From positions 1 through 64,000 of the forward strand of contig CABUDJ010000001.1 of assembly GCA_902490325.1 (NCBI GenBank): DNA of 64,000 nt, written 5' to 3'. Under the pieces are notes generated by a model, which made no database searches, was not told where the DNA came from, and saw only the letters and a program-made list of their open reading frames with translations. The translations under genes and the position numbers were made by a program. Shown here piece by piece: positions 15,336-24,700 of this stretch. The stretch comes from an uncultured Collinsella sp. GTDB taxonomy: Bacteria; Actinomycetota; Coriobacteriia; Coriobacteriales; Coriobacteriaceae. Position 1 is the first letter of the stretch, and every line of letters starts with the position of its first letter.

Positions 15336-15407
15336 AACGCATGGCAATCGGTGTTGGTGGAAAATGCTTGCTATCCTTACCAAGAGGAATGCTGATTGCC
15401 ATGCGTT
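15336..15407. repeat. 14-bp inverted repeat, hairpin or small repeat element
   Basis: AACGCATGGCAATC (15336-15349) and GATTGCCATGCGTT (15394-15407) are perfect reverse complements around 44 bases. A diverged copy of the right half (15379-15407) recurs at 16953-16979, on the far side of the ATPase genes. It may terminate the FMN reductase transcript. Confidence 0.5.
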
Positions 15408-15434
15408 GATGCTTCCGCGGACAATTCCGGCGTG

Positions 15435-15644
15435 CTAAAACGCCTTCTCGTTCAAGAATTCCCTGAACGCGGGAATGTCAAAGCCAACGAGACCACGCCC
15501 GCGCTCTCCAATGACGCCGTCCTCCAGGAGGCGGCGTTTGTATTGGCTTGCGTAGTTGCTGGCGACGCCCATGCGTTTGGCTATCTCCGAGACCCTGCTG
15601 GGGCCAGAATCGAACAGAAGACTGAGGGTGAAAATCGGGAGTTC
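15435..15644 (-). pseudogene. C-terminal remnant of an AAA-type ATPase
   Basis: The minus strand encodes about 70 residues ending at TAG 15435-15437, with SRVSEIAKRMGVASNYASQY followed by KRRLLEDGVIGERGRG. This is the winged-helix C-terminus of the common archaeal-type AAA ATPases (DUF234/ATPase_2 class). No Walker region lies upstream; the sequence is replaced near 15640 by the promoter and 5' end of the plus-strand DUF4143 ATPase. It is therefore a headless fragment left when another ATPase gene arrived. Confidence 0.65.
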
Positions 15645-15657
15645 TATTCCCGATTTT
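15631..15657. promoter_or_regulatory. perfect 10-bp palindrome at the ATPase promoter
   Basis: AAAATCGGGA (15631-15640) and TCCCGATTTT (15648-15657) flank the 7-base loop GTTCTAT. The right arm overlaps the -35 element of the DUF4143 promoter, so it could be an operator. Confidence 0.5.
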
Positions 15658-15684
15658 GACCGATTTAGGTTTGTGCGAGATAAT
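15656..15684 (+). promoter_or_regulatory. sigma-70 promoter of the DUF4143 ATPase
   Basis: TTGACC at 15656-15661 and GATAAT at 15679-15684 are separated by 17 bp. The predicted transcript starts about 17 bases ahead of ATG 15709, just before the CAGGAGG ribosome site. Confidence 0.75.
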
Positions 15685-15708
15685 GAACTCCGAACAGGAG
15701 GCGATTCT

Positions 15709-16917
15709 ATGTACATCGAGCGCGAAATTGAACAGACGATAGATTCGATGCTGGGGCAGGGAAAAGTTGTCCTGGTGACCGGGGCGCGCCAAGTTGGGAA
15801 GACGACGGTTCTCAAGCAACATCTGGGCGACCGATTCGACTATGTTTCGATGGAGAACCCGCGGGATTATCTTCTTGCAAAAGAGGATGCCGCCCTGTTT
15901 TTCGAGTCTCATGATCTGCCGATCATCATCGATGAGATTCAGCGCGTGCCTGAGCTTTTTTCTCCGGTGAAGTGGGTTGTTGATCAATCAGAGGAGAAGG
16001 GTCGAATCGTCCTCACGGGATCCCAGACATATCACCTCATGAAAGGTGTGAGCGAATCTTTGGCGGGGAGGATCAGAATTCTGGAGATGCCCTCCCTAAG
16101 CTTGCGAGAGCTCGTTGGCGGTTCCCAGAGCCCTCGTCCGTATATTCCCAAAAAGATTTCCTTGGCCTCTAAGATGTCTTCGGGAAATATTTGGAACATC
16201 ATCCATAGGGGTTCGATGCCCGAACTGCAAGACCCAAATATCGATTGGGACTCCTATTATTCCGACTACGTTGCCGCATATCTCGAACGCGATGTTCGCG
16301 ATCTTGTAAACGTGAAGGATGAAGCGAAGTTCTACAGCTTTATGGTCGCGTGCGCAGCGAGAACGGGGCAACTGTTGAATGCCACCGATATTGGAAACAC
16401 CGTTGACGTCGACCGTAAGACGGTAAAGGCTTGGCTCTCGGTTTTGCAGGCGTCGAACATCGTTCGGATTGTCGAGCCCTTTTGGCCTAATGTCGATAAG
16501 CGTCTGACCAAGACCCCAAAGATATTCTTCATGGACACGGGCCTTGTTTGTCATCTTACGAGATGGATAACACCGGAGCAATTGCGCAACGGGGCCGCGG
16601 CGGGGCATATATTTGAGACGTTCGTTGTCTCAGAAATTTTGAAGAGCTTTATGAATGCGGGGAAGAGCCTTCGTGATGTATGGTTCTACCGGGATCAAAA
16701 GAAGCGCGAAATCGATTTGCTCATCCAAGAGGGTCATATCTTACATCCCGTCGAGGTGAAGATGTCTGCTACGGTGAGTAGAGACGCGGTGAAGAACTTT
16801 ACCTGTCTTGACGGCCTATCTGGCTATGAGATCGGGTTTGGGCACGTTGTCTGTCAAACTCCGGAACCATACCTCATTACCAAGGATGTCCAGGCGGTCC
16901 CGGTGTGGAGCATATGA
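15709..16917 (+). CDS. AAA ATPase, DUF4143 family
   Basis: A 402-residue protein of the AAA_14 plus DUF4143 type. Walker A is [10 protein letters not shown] (residues about 22-31), Walker B LPIIIDEIQ (about 68-76), and the sensor-like VLTGSQ follows. The C-terminal DUF4143 half includes YLERDVRDLVNVKDEAKFY and a restriction-endonuclease-fold-like end WFYRDQKKREIDLLIQEG with VEVKMS. That E-D...VEVK pattern is seen in many family members, whose role is unknown though often suspected in DNA transactions or defence. CAGGAGG at 15696-15702 precedes ATG 15709. It sits between diverged direct repeats and beside the remnant of another ATPase, suggesting insertion. Confidence 0.88.
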   Translation: MYIEREIEQTIDSMLGQGKVVLVTGARQVGKTTVLKQHLGDRFDYVSMENPRDYLLAKEDAALFFESHDLPIIIDEIQRVPELFSPVKWVVDQSEEKGRIVLTGSQTYHLMKGVSESLAGRIRILEMPSLSLRELVGGSQSPRPYIPKKISLASKMSSGNIWNIIHRGSMPELQDPNIDWDSYYSDYVAAYLERDVRDLVNVKDEAKFYSFMVACAARTGQLLNATDIGNTVDVDRKTVKAWLSVLQASNIVRIVEPFWPNVDKRLTKTPKIFFMDTGLVCHLTRWITPEQLRNGAAAGHIFETFVVSEILKSFMNAGKSLRDVWFYRDQKKREIDLLIQEGHILHPVEVKMSATVSRDAVKNFTCLDGLSGYEIGFGHVVCQTPEPYLITKDVQAVPVWSI

Positions 16918-17022
16918 TTTATGTAGCAATGGCGCGGTCTTGATTGATGGTTACCAAAGGATCGCTGATCGCCATGCGTAGTTGCTGACTTTGTCGTCTT
17001 TGCCTTGCATGTCTAATGGCGG

Positions 17023-17056
17023 GGCCCGGAGCTCAGTATTTACTGCGCTCCGGGCC
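17023..17056. repeat. strong hairpin downstream of parC
   Basis: GGCCCGGAGC (17023-17032) pairs with GCTCCGGGCC (17047-17056), with further pairing of CAGTA and TACTG inside. It lies 3' of the minus-strand parC gene but has no T tract on that strand, so its role as a terminator is uncertain. Confidence 0.5.
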
Positions 17057-17096
17057 TCGTAGGTTTGTGGCTTGGACCAGCTCGATTGCCGTCGTC

Positions 17097-19337
17097 CTAG
17101 TCAAACAAGCTCGGCATGTCGTTTTCCTTCATGAGGGCACCGGCGGAGGGGAGGCTCTGCGCGGTGAACTTCTCGGCGGAGACGCCGGCGCCGAGGATGT
17201 CCTCGGTCGTGCCGACGGTGGTGACCGAGCGGCCCTTCTTGGCCGTGAAAGCCTGGACGCCCTGCGTGTTGGTGGTCGTCTTGGTCTTGAGCAGCGACGT
17301 GTTGAAGTTCATCAGACGGTAGTCGCTCGAGACCAGCGCGATGTCGCGATCTTCCTTGAGTACCTGGGCATACAGCAGCTTGCTGCCACCGTAAATGGCG
17401 TTCTTGAGGCGCTTGCGGTTGGTCTTGGTGACGTATCCAGAAAGCGCGACGCGCACCACGCGGCCGTTCTCAAAGACAAACAGCACGTCGGCCTTGTAGT
17501 CCTCGGGGTCGATGACCCAGATGACGCTCTCGTCGGGTTCCATCTCGAGATCGGTCGGCAGGTACGAGCCCAGCTGTGCCGACTTGGTATCCTCAAACGC
17601 CGCGACTTTGCACTTATACACCTGGCTCTTGTTGGTAAACACGAGCAGCTCGTGCGTATTGGAGGACGGGAACTCGATAAAGGGTTTGTCGCCGTCCTTG
17701 TACTTGAGCGTGGTCGCCTTCTTGAGCACGCGGTCCGTCATCTTCTTAAGATAGCCATCGCGCGAGAGCATGATGGTAACCGGGTACTCCTCGACCTCGG
17801 GCTCCAGGCTTACCTCGATGACCTCGTGGGGCTCGATCCTGCCCGTGCGGCGCGGCATCACGTACTTCTTGTTGACCGCGGCCAGCTCGTCGCTGATGAC
17901 CTTCTTGATGTTCTCCTCGCTGGAGAGGATCTCCTCAAGCTCGGCAATCTCGCCCTCAAGCTTGGCAATGTCCTTGGTGCGGTTGAGGATGTACTCCTCG
18001 TTGATGTTGCGGAGCTTAAGCTCGGCAACAAACTCGGCCTGGGTCTCGTCGATGTCGAAACCCTTCATAAGGTTGGGCACGACCTCGGCTTCGAGCTTGG
18101 TGCCGCGGATGATGGCGATGGCCTTGTCGATGTCGAGCAAGATCGCCTCGAGGCCGTGCAGCAGGTGCAGGCGCTCGGACTTTTTGCCCAGGTCAAAGTT
18201 AATGCGGCGACGCGTGGACTCAATACGCCACTTGACCCACTCGTGCAGAATCTGGCGCACGCCCATAACGCGAGGGTAACCATCGACCAGCACGTTGAAG
18301 TTGCACGAGAACGAATCCTGCAGCGTGGTCGAGCGATAGAGCTTGGCCATGAGCTTGTCGGGGTCGACGCCGCGCTTAAGGTCGATGGCGATGCGCAGAC
18401 CCGAAAGGTCGGTCTCATCGCGGATGTCGGCGATCTCCTTGACCTTGCCCTCCTTGGAGAGCTTGACGATGCGCTCGATGATGACATCGGTCTTGGTGGT
18501 GTAGGGAATCTCGTACACCTCGATGATGCGCTCTTCGGGAATCCAGCGCCAGCGGGAGCGAATCTGGAAGCTGCCAAGGCCGGTCTCGATGATCTTCTCC
18601 ATCTCCTCGCGACGGTAGATAATCTCGCCGCCGGTCGAGAAGTCGGGCATGGGCATGTACTCGAGCAGGTCGCAGTCGGGATCCTGCAGGTAGTGCATGG
18701 TGGCAGTACAGACCTCGTTGAGGTTGAAGCCGCAGATGTCGGATGCCATGGCGACGCCGATGCCCTTATTGGCCGAGACAAGGATGTTGGGAAACGTGGT
18801 GGGCAGCAGGCGCGGCTCCTTCATGGCGCCGTCGTAGCTGTCGACGAAGTCGACCGGATCCTTGTCGATGTCCTTGAAGATCTCGGCGCTGATGGGGGAG
18901 AGCTTGGCCTCGGTATAACGCGAGGCGGCGTAGCTCAGGTCGCCCGAATAGTACTTGCCAAAGTTGCCCTTCGACTCTACGAAGGGGGCAAGCAGCGCTT
19001 CGTTGCCCGTCGCCAGGCGCACCATCGTCTCGTAGATCGCGGCGTCGCCGTGCGGGTTGAGCTTCATGGTCTGACCCACGATGTTGGCGCTCTTCTGGCG
19101 TTCGCCCTTGAGCAGACCCATCTTGTACATGGTGTAGAGCAGCTTGCGGTGCGAGGGCTTAAAACCGTCGATCTCGGGGAACGCACGCGAGACGTTGACG
19201 CTCATGGCGTAGGGCATGTAGTTGACCTCGAGCGTCTGCGTGATCGGCTGGTCGGTGACCTCGGAGTGCAGGCCGATGACGTTTTCGGCGTTGACCTGCT
19301 TTTTCTTTGGCTGGTTCTTCGTCTTCTTCTTTGCCAC
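17097..19337 (-). CDS. parC: type IIA DNA topoisomerase subunit A (ParC-like, divergent)
   Basis: A 746-residue DNA cleavage/rejoining subunit of a type IIA topoisomerase. The active-site tyrosine lies in AASRYTEAKLS, and NPHGDAAIYETMVRL matches the conserved PHGD region. The N-terminal FPEIDGFKPSHRKLLYTMY departs from the usual gyrase/topo IV text (LPDGRDGLKPVQRR), and no GyrA box (QRRGGKG) is seen in the C-terminal beta-pinwheel. So this is not the main gyrase. It has a lysine-rich N-terminal tail. Start is GTG 19337 with AGAGGAAATC upstream. parE precedes it by 45 bases; the two should form one operon and one heterotetramer. Confidence 0.88.
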   Translation of the reverse strand: MAKKKTKNQPKKKQVNAENVIGLHSEVTDQPITQTLEVNYMPYAMSVNVSRAFPEIDGFKPSHRKLLYTMYKMGLLKGERQKSANIVGQTMKLNPHGDAAIYETMVRLATGNEALLAPFVESKGNFGKYYSGDLSYAASRYTEAKLSPISAEIFKDIDKDPVDFVDSYDGAMKEPRLLPTTFPNILVSANKGIGVAMASDICGFNLNEVCTATMHYLQDPDCDLLEYMPMPDFSTGGEIIYRREEMEKIIETGLGSFQIRSRWRWIPEERIIEVYEIPYTTKTDVIIERIVKLSKEGKVKEIADIRDETDLSGLRIAIDLKRGVDPDKLMAKLYRSTTLQDSFSCNFNVLVDGYPRVMGVRQILHEWVKWRIESTRRRINFDLGKKSERLHLLHGLEAILLDIDKAIAIIRGTKLEAEVVPNLMKGFDIDETQAEFVAELKLRNINEEYILNRTKDIAKLEGEIAELEEILSSEENIKKVISDELAAVNKKYVMPRRTGRIEPHEVIEVSLEPEVEEYPVTIMLSRDGYLKKMTDRVLKKATTLKYKDGDKPFIEFPSSNTHELLVFTNKSQVYKCKVAAFEDTKSAQLGSYLPTDLEMEPDESVIWVIDPEDYKADVLFVFENGRVVRVALSGYVTKTNRKRLKNAIYGGSKLLYAQVLKEDRDIALVSSDYRLMNFNTSLLKTKTTTNTQGVQAFTAKKGRSVTTVGTTEDILGAGVSAEKFTAQSLPSAGALMKENDMPSLFD

Positions 19338-19382
19338 GATTTCCTCTTGAACTTCTTATGGGCCGTCGTTATCGATTTGCTG

Positions 19383-21380
19383 CTATTGCAGGTCCAGCTG
19401 GTCCAGATATTCCTTGCCGTGCTCGGAGATATGGCGCTTGCGGCCTGCCTCGTCGTTGCCCAGCAACAGGTTGAACATGGTTTCCATCTTGGTGACGTCC
19501 TCGGGCTCCACCTTGATCAGACGACGCGTCTCGGGATTCATGGTGGTGAGCCACATCATGTCCGGGTCGTTCTCACCAAGACCCTTGGAGCGGTTGATGG
19601 AGCACTTTTGGTCGCCAATCTCCTTGAGGATGCCGTTCTTCTCGAGCTCGGTGTAGGCAAAGTAGGTCTTTTCTTTGCAGTTGATCTCGTAGAGCGGCGA
19701 CTCGGCGATATACACGTAGCCTTCGTCGATAAGTGTTGGAACCAGGCGGTAAAGCATGGTGAGCACGAGCGTGCGGATGTGGTAACCGTCGACGTCGGCG
19801 TCCGTACAGATGATGACCTTGTTCCAGTTGAGGTTGTCCAGGTCAAAGGCACCAAGGTTTTTGATGCGCTTGTCCTTGATCTCCACGCCGCAGCCCAGCA
19901 CGCGCATGAGGTCCATGATGATGTCGGACTTAAAGATGCGCGGATAGTCTTCCTTCAGGCAGTTGAGGATTTTACCGCGGACGGGCATAACGCCCTGGAA
20001 CTCGGCATCGCGCGAGGTGCGAATGGCGCCTGCTGCCGAGTCGCCCTCTACGATGTAGATCTCGCGGCGGCTCTTGTCCTTGGAGCGGCAGTCGATGAAC
20101 TTCTGCACGCGGTTGGCCATGTCGGTCTTCTGCTGTAGGTTGGTCTTGATGCTCTGACGCGTCTTCTCGGCGTTCTCGCGCGAACGCTTGTTGATGAGCA
20201 CCTGCTCCATGATCTTGTTGGCAGCGTCTTTGTTCTCGATTAGGTAGGTCGAGAGCCGCTCCTTAAAGAAGGCCGTCATAGCCTGCTGGATAAAGCGGTT
20301 GTTGATGGCCTTCTTGGTCTGGTTTTCATAGGACGTCTGGGTGGAGAAGCAGTTGGTCACCAGCACCAGACAGTCCTGGACGTCCTGCCACTTAATGCCG
20401 CTCTCGTTTTTGTTGTATTTGCCCTGTTGCTTAATGTAGGCATCGATGGCGCTGGTCAGAGCGCTGCGGGCCGCCTTCTCGGGTGAGCCACCGTTCTCGA
20501 GCCACGATGAGTTGTGGTAGTACTCCTGCATCGTGAAAGTGCGCGAGAAGCACATGCACGCGGTGATTTTTACGTTGTAATCGGGCAGGTCCTCGCGATC
20601 GCGACCGCGACGATCGGCCTCGATAAAGAAGGGCTCGGTGAGGTAGTCGGTACCGACCTTCTCGAGCACGTAGTCCTCGATGCCCTTTGGATAGCAAAAA
20701 TCCTCTTCGGTAAACTCGCCGTCGTCGCCCTCAATACGCAGGCGGAAGGTCACGTTGGCGTTGACCACGGCTTGGCGGCGCATGGTCTCGCGATACCAAT
20801 CGTGGGGGATGCTGATGGAGGTAAAGACCTCAAGATCGGGGCGCCATTTGATGGTGGTGCCGGTACGGTCCTCGTCGCTGGGCTCAATCTCGAGTGCCTT
20901 CTTTTTGGCACCGACGACCTTGCCCTTCTTAAAGTGCAGGGAGTACTTGTTGCCGTCGCGCCAAACCGTGACGTCCATGTATTCGGAGGCGTACTGGGTC
21001 GCGCAGGAGCCCAGGCCGTTGGTGCCGAGCGAGAAGTCGTAGTCGCCGCCCTGGTTATTGTTGTATTTGCCGCCGGCGTAGAGCTCGCAAAAGACGAGTT
21101 CCCAGTTAAAGCGCTTCTCGGAGGGGTTCCAGTCGAGCGGGCAGCCGCGGCCGTTGTCCTCTACCTGAATGGAACCATCGCGAAAGGCGGTAAGGGTGAT
21201 GAGCTTGCCGTAGCCCTGGCGCGCCTCGTCAACGGCGTTGGACAGGATCTCGAAGGCGGCATGCGCGCAGCCGTCGAGTCCGTCCGAGCCAAAGATGACG
21301 GCGGGGCGCAGGCGTACGCGCTCCTCGTCCTTGAGCTGGCGGATACTGTCGTTACCATAGTTTGCGGTGTTTTTTGCCAT
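19383..21380 (-). CDS. parE: type IIA DNA topoisomerase subunit B (ParE-like, divergent)
   Basis: A 665-residue ATPase subunit partnering the downstream ParC-like protein. The GHKL ATP site is visible (FEILSNAVDEA, VEDNGRGCPLDW), but the usual GLHGVGASVVNALS is replaced by GTNGLGSCATQYAS. The TOPRIM part is intact (IYIVEGDSAAGA, RGKILN and TDADVDGYHI with the metal-binding DxD). These departures occur throughout a divergent topoisomerase branch found in Clostridia and Coriobacteria. Start ATG 21380 has only a weak GAGCGAG upstream. Role: ATP-driven strand passage or decatenation; the exact division of labour with gyrase is unknown. Confidence 0.88.
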   Translation of the reverse strand: MAKNTANYGNDSIRQLKDEERVRLRPAVIFGSDGLDGCAHAAFEILSNAVDEARQGYGKLITLTAFRDGSIQVEDNGRGCPLDWNPSEKRFNWELVFCELYAGGKYNNNQGGDYDFSLGTNGLGSCATQYASEYMDVTVWRDGNKYSLHFKKGKVVGAKKKALEIEPSDEDRTGTTIKWRPDLEVFTSISIPHDWYRETMRRQAVVNANVTFRLRIEGDDGEFTEEDFCYPKGIEDYVLEKVGTDYLTEPFFIEADRRGRDREDLPDYNVKITACMCFSRTFTMQEYYHNSSWLENGGSPEKAARSALTSAIDAYIKQQGKYNKNESGIKWQDVQDCLVLVTNCFSTQTSYENQTKKAINNRFIQQAMTAFFKERLSTYLIENKDAANKIMEQVLINKRSRENAEKTRQSIKTNLQQKTDMANRVQKFIDCRSKDKSRREIYIVEGDSAAGAIRTSRDAEFQGVMPVRGKILNCLKEDYPRIFKSDIIMDLMRVLGCGVEIKDKRIKNLGAFDLDNLNWNKVIICTDADVDGYHIRTLVLTMLYRLVPTLIDEGYVYIAESPLYEINCKEKTYFAYTELEKNGILKEIGDQKCSINRSKGLGENDPDMMWLTTMNPETRRLIKVEPEDVTKMETMFNLLLGNDEAGRKRHISEHGKEYLDQLDLQ

Positions 21381-21772
21381 ACTCGCTCTCTCGGTGCTCC
21401 TTTGCTGCGTTTAAGTCATATAGATAGTCAAGGTAGCATAGCCCAGCCCATAGGCGATTCCAACCAACACGAAATCCATCGAACAATCGTTCGGAGTTCG
21501 ATGGAGATTCGTTTACTCGGACAAAACCGAGTCGGCTCTGTCCGAGTAAGTTTGAAGACGGCCGAATGTGTCTTGCTGCGTTTGCGGTTGGATACGCTGT
21601 CGAAGACATGTCGTGCGGATTGTTGGCGAAAAGACGCCGTGCCAAGCTCGAGGCAGAACTCGACTCCCCTGATGATATCTAATGCGAAATGGGCTGGCTC
21701 TGGGTATCCAGAACCAGCCCATTTTGATGTTCAATGAGCCGAGTCGGCGTCTCTCACAAAAGTAACTAGGAG
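21381..21772. other. intergenic region with two perfect hairpins
   Basis: No gene seen. CCATCGAAC (21476-21484) pairs with GTTCGATGG (21496-21504). TTACTCGGACA (21513-21523) pairs with TGTCCGAGTAA (21539-21549), with a nested CCGAGTCGG between. The two hairpins sit side by side, so this may be a structured or repeated element. The parE promoter should lie in the first 60 bases on the minus strand. Confidence 0.5.
21687..21724 (-). terminator. terminator of the large exported protein gene
   Basis: AAATGGGCTGG (21687-21697) pairs with CCAGCCCATTT (21714-21724), and TCTGG pairs with CCAGA inside. On the minus strand the stem is followed by A/T-rich sequence. It lies 49 bases downstream of the stop. 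Confidence 0.7.
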
Positions 21773-24700
21773 CTAGCGAGGCCTATCCGAATTGACCTCA
21801 TTGGCGGTGTCGGTTTCGAGCGCCGTGCGGCGGGCGCTGTAGGCGACGAGGCCGGCACCAGCTGCGGCGAGTGCTGCAGCGGCTGCCATGAGGGGAGCGT
21901 TGACATCGCTCGTGCCGGCGAGCGGGCCCGCTTTTCCGGGGCGCTTGTTATTGCCGTGATCCTTGCCGCTGCCAGAGCCACTGCCGCTACCGGAGCTGCT
22001 TCCGCCGGAGCCACCTCCACTCGTGCCGCCCTCGCCGTCGACCGTCATCGGTGCATCGTGAAGCCCCGTCGTATCCGCGTTGTCGCATACGCCGACCTGA
22101 ACTTCTGAGCGTTCGCATGCCGCGTCGGGCACATGAAGCTCGTGCAGCACGGCACCCAGCGCCGAGTTTGCGCCCGGTCGAATTTCCTCGAGCGTTACGG
22201 GATCGAGCGCCACCAGATTACGCGCCTTCGCATACAGCGTTACGCGTTTGCCCACTTCGTCGCTCCAACTCTCGGGGATGGCGAAGCTCATGCGGAACTG
22301 TGCCGTGCAACCTGGTGCCAGCACGGCGTTGCCACTGTCGGCTACCAGTGGGTGCGTTGCAAAAGGTGTGCCCAGCGTTTCGAGCGCGTACTTCACGTGT
22401 GTCATGTCGTTGGCCGAAGCGTCCTCGGCAAGCTCTGGATCGTAGATCGACGCCATGCGTGTGTTCGCTCCGAACCCGATGGATGCGCTGGAGAACGGCT
22501 GGCTGGAGCCCTCTCGGTACAGATCGATCGTGCCGGCGGTCAGCAAGGTGTTGCCGTCGTTTCGCACCGTGACCATGAAGGATTCGCCTGCTGCTCCAGG
22601 CACCACCGCGCCCGAGGTAGCGACTGCGCCCGTCGGAGTGGCACACGCCACCAAGGGTACTTCGATGCCGTGCAGCTCTGCCTCGCTCTTCTCCGCGCTC
22701 ACAATGTGCGTAGCGAGCGCGGAGAGCATGCTCCCCGACGTCAAAAATGTCGTTATCTGATCGACGGGATGGTCCAGCTCGCACATCACGAACGGCTCCG
22801 TAAACAGATCGTCTGCCAAGGTGCTGGCGAAGATGCGGAAGTGCTTGCCCATCACTGCTACCGGGTTGCCTTCTTCGTCGTAGGTTTGTCCCACCTTACC
22901 ATCGGTGTTCTCTACATAGAGCACGCACCTGCCGTTGTTGCTTACGCTAAACGATGCCGGGCCACAGCCTGCGGCACCCACGGGCTGCGTTGCAAATGCC
23001 GATGCGCCTCGTGCCCAAGTAATATGCTGCAGTTGCTCGTTGACGGTAGCCAAAAAGCCCGTGTGCTGCGGCCACGGCACCGCGTGGGGTACTGTAGCAT
23101 CTGGTGACATAACGCCCCAGCCCGCAATGGACTGGCCGATCACGGCGTACGATGCACAGCCACAACCGCCTGCAGTCTCGTATGCAACGGGCACCACCAT
23201 TTTGCCGTTGATATTCTCGGGCGCGCCGAGCTCGATGCTCGACGGTGCCTGCGGAAAGCGGAGGACCTGACGGAACGTGAGACTGTCGCCCGAAACGTCC
23301 GACCACAGGGTAAAGCACTCCAGCGCAACCTCGGCCTCGCTGCCGAGCGCCTTTTCTGCGGTGGTTCCGCGGCGGTGGAGGTAGGCGCCCGACAGGCGCC
23401 CGTCGACAAGTGTCTTGCCCACCGTGATGCGTGGGCACTGCAGGCAATGGTAGCCATCCTCCTGAAGGCGGCCGCGCGAGATGCTGCGCCACGACGTGTG
23501 CGATATCACGCGGGTCTCGTCACTACTTATGCGCAGGCGCACAACGGACAGTATGCCGGATGTGCTCGCCGTATCGAAAAGGGTGTTGTCGCCGGCGGGG
23601 CGCTCGCCCGAGACCAGCAGCACGTAGGCGTCCTGGTTTCCCCTCCCGTCTGTATATTCCACCACGTCGAAGTCGTAATCGAATATGCCGTCGCGCTCCA
23701 CATCGCCCTCGCCAAACCCAAGGGGGAAGTCCACGGGCGTGGGAGCGGACCACGTGCCGTTCGTCTTTGTATGCACCACCAGGCGCGAACGACCATTCTC
23801 GCCGTAGCGCACCGAGGCGATACGGAATAGGCACTCCACGCCGGCAACCATTGCCAGCTTCATGTGAGCTTCGCTGAGCACGCCGGAAAACAGCACGTTG
23901 TCGCTCGAGGGTTTTATGCCGCCACGCTCGTCCTCCGACACGCCGGCAGAATTGGCGTTCGGATCAGCGACGGCGTTCGTTGCCTGACCGATGTAGGTGT
24001 ACTCATACATCGGCGCGGCGTTTTCGTCGTTCTCTATCAGTGCATGGACGAAATGCTCGATTTGTCCCGTGTCGTCGCTCTCCGCGTCTGCCTCGAGCTC
24101 AATGCGCGTGACCGCCCGGTCCCAATCGCGTACGGTAGGCGCGACGTTTATCGCGGTGGCTGCAACCTCGGCGCGCGCGAGCAGCTCGGCGTTGGTGACA
24201 ATGGTGGCCGATGCGATAAATTGCGGAACGCCGCCCGCCTCGATGTTGCCGGGCGTGCCGAAGCGGGCATCCAGCGTGTAAGGCGTATCTCCTCCCAATG
24301 CGAGCTTAGAGCGCTGGAGCACATACTGATCGCCATTGTTCACCGACATATTCCACGAATCGATGAGTGTGGGCCACGACCCCGACCAAGCCTTGGTGGT
24401 CCACTTGAACATTACGAACTGGAGTATCACGTCGACATCGACGTCTGCACCTACGCGCAGCCGCGGAAGCTGGTGTCCATCTGCCTTCTCGTACCCAATG
24501 AACAGCGTGAGGGATGCGGCGCCGCGCACGGCAGACGAAGCGACGCCTGCAACGCCGGCTCCAAAGGTGACGGCAAGCCCGATCTGGATAGTGAATGAGC
24601 CCGACGTGTTGGAATAGTCGAGCGAAATGTTTTTAAAAAACGCCGCGCCGCTGCCGTGCGTGTGGGCACCCACGGCGAGTGCCAGTTTTGCCAGCACCCA

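Noticed and set aside
17023..17056. Rho-independent terminator for parC
   Set aside because: The stem is strong but the minus-strand sequence after it is not T-rich, so I list it only as a hairpin.
17016..20138. A very long open plus-strand frame (about 1040 codons) opposite parC/parE
   Set aside because: It is antisense to two clearly conserved genes, is rich in repetitive Val/Asp/Leu text from reading codon-biased high-GC DNA backwards, and has no family motif or ribosome site.
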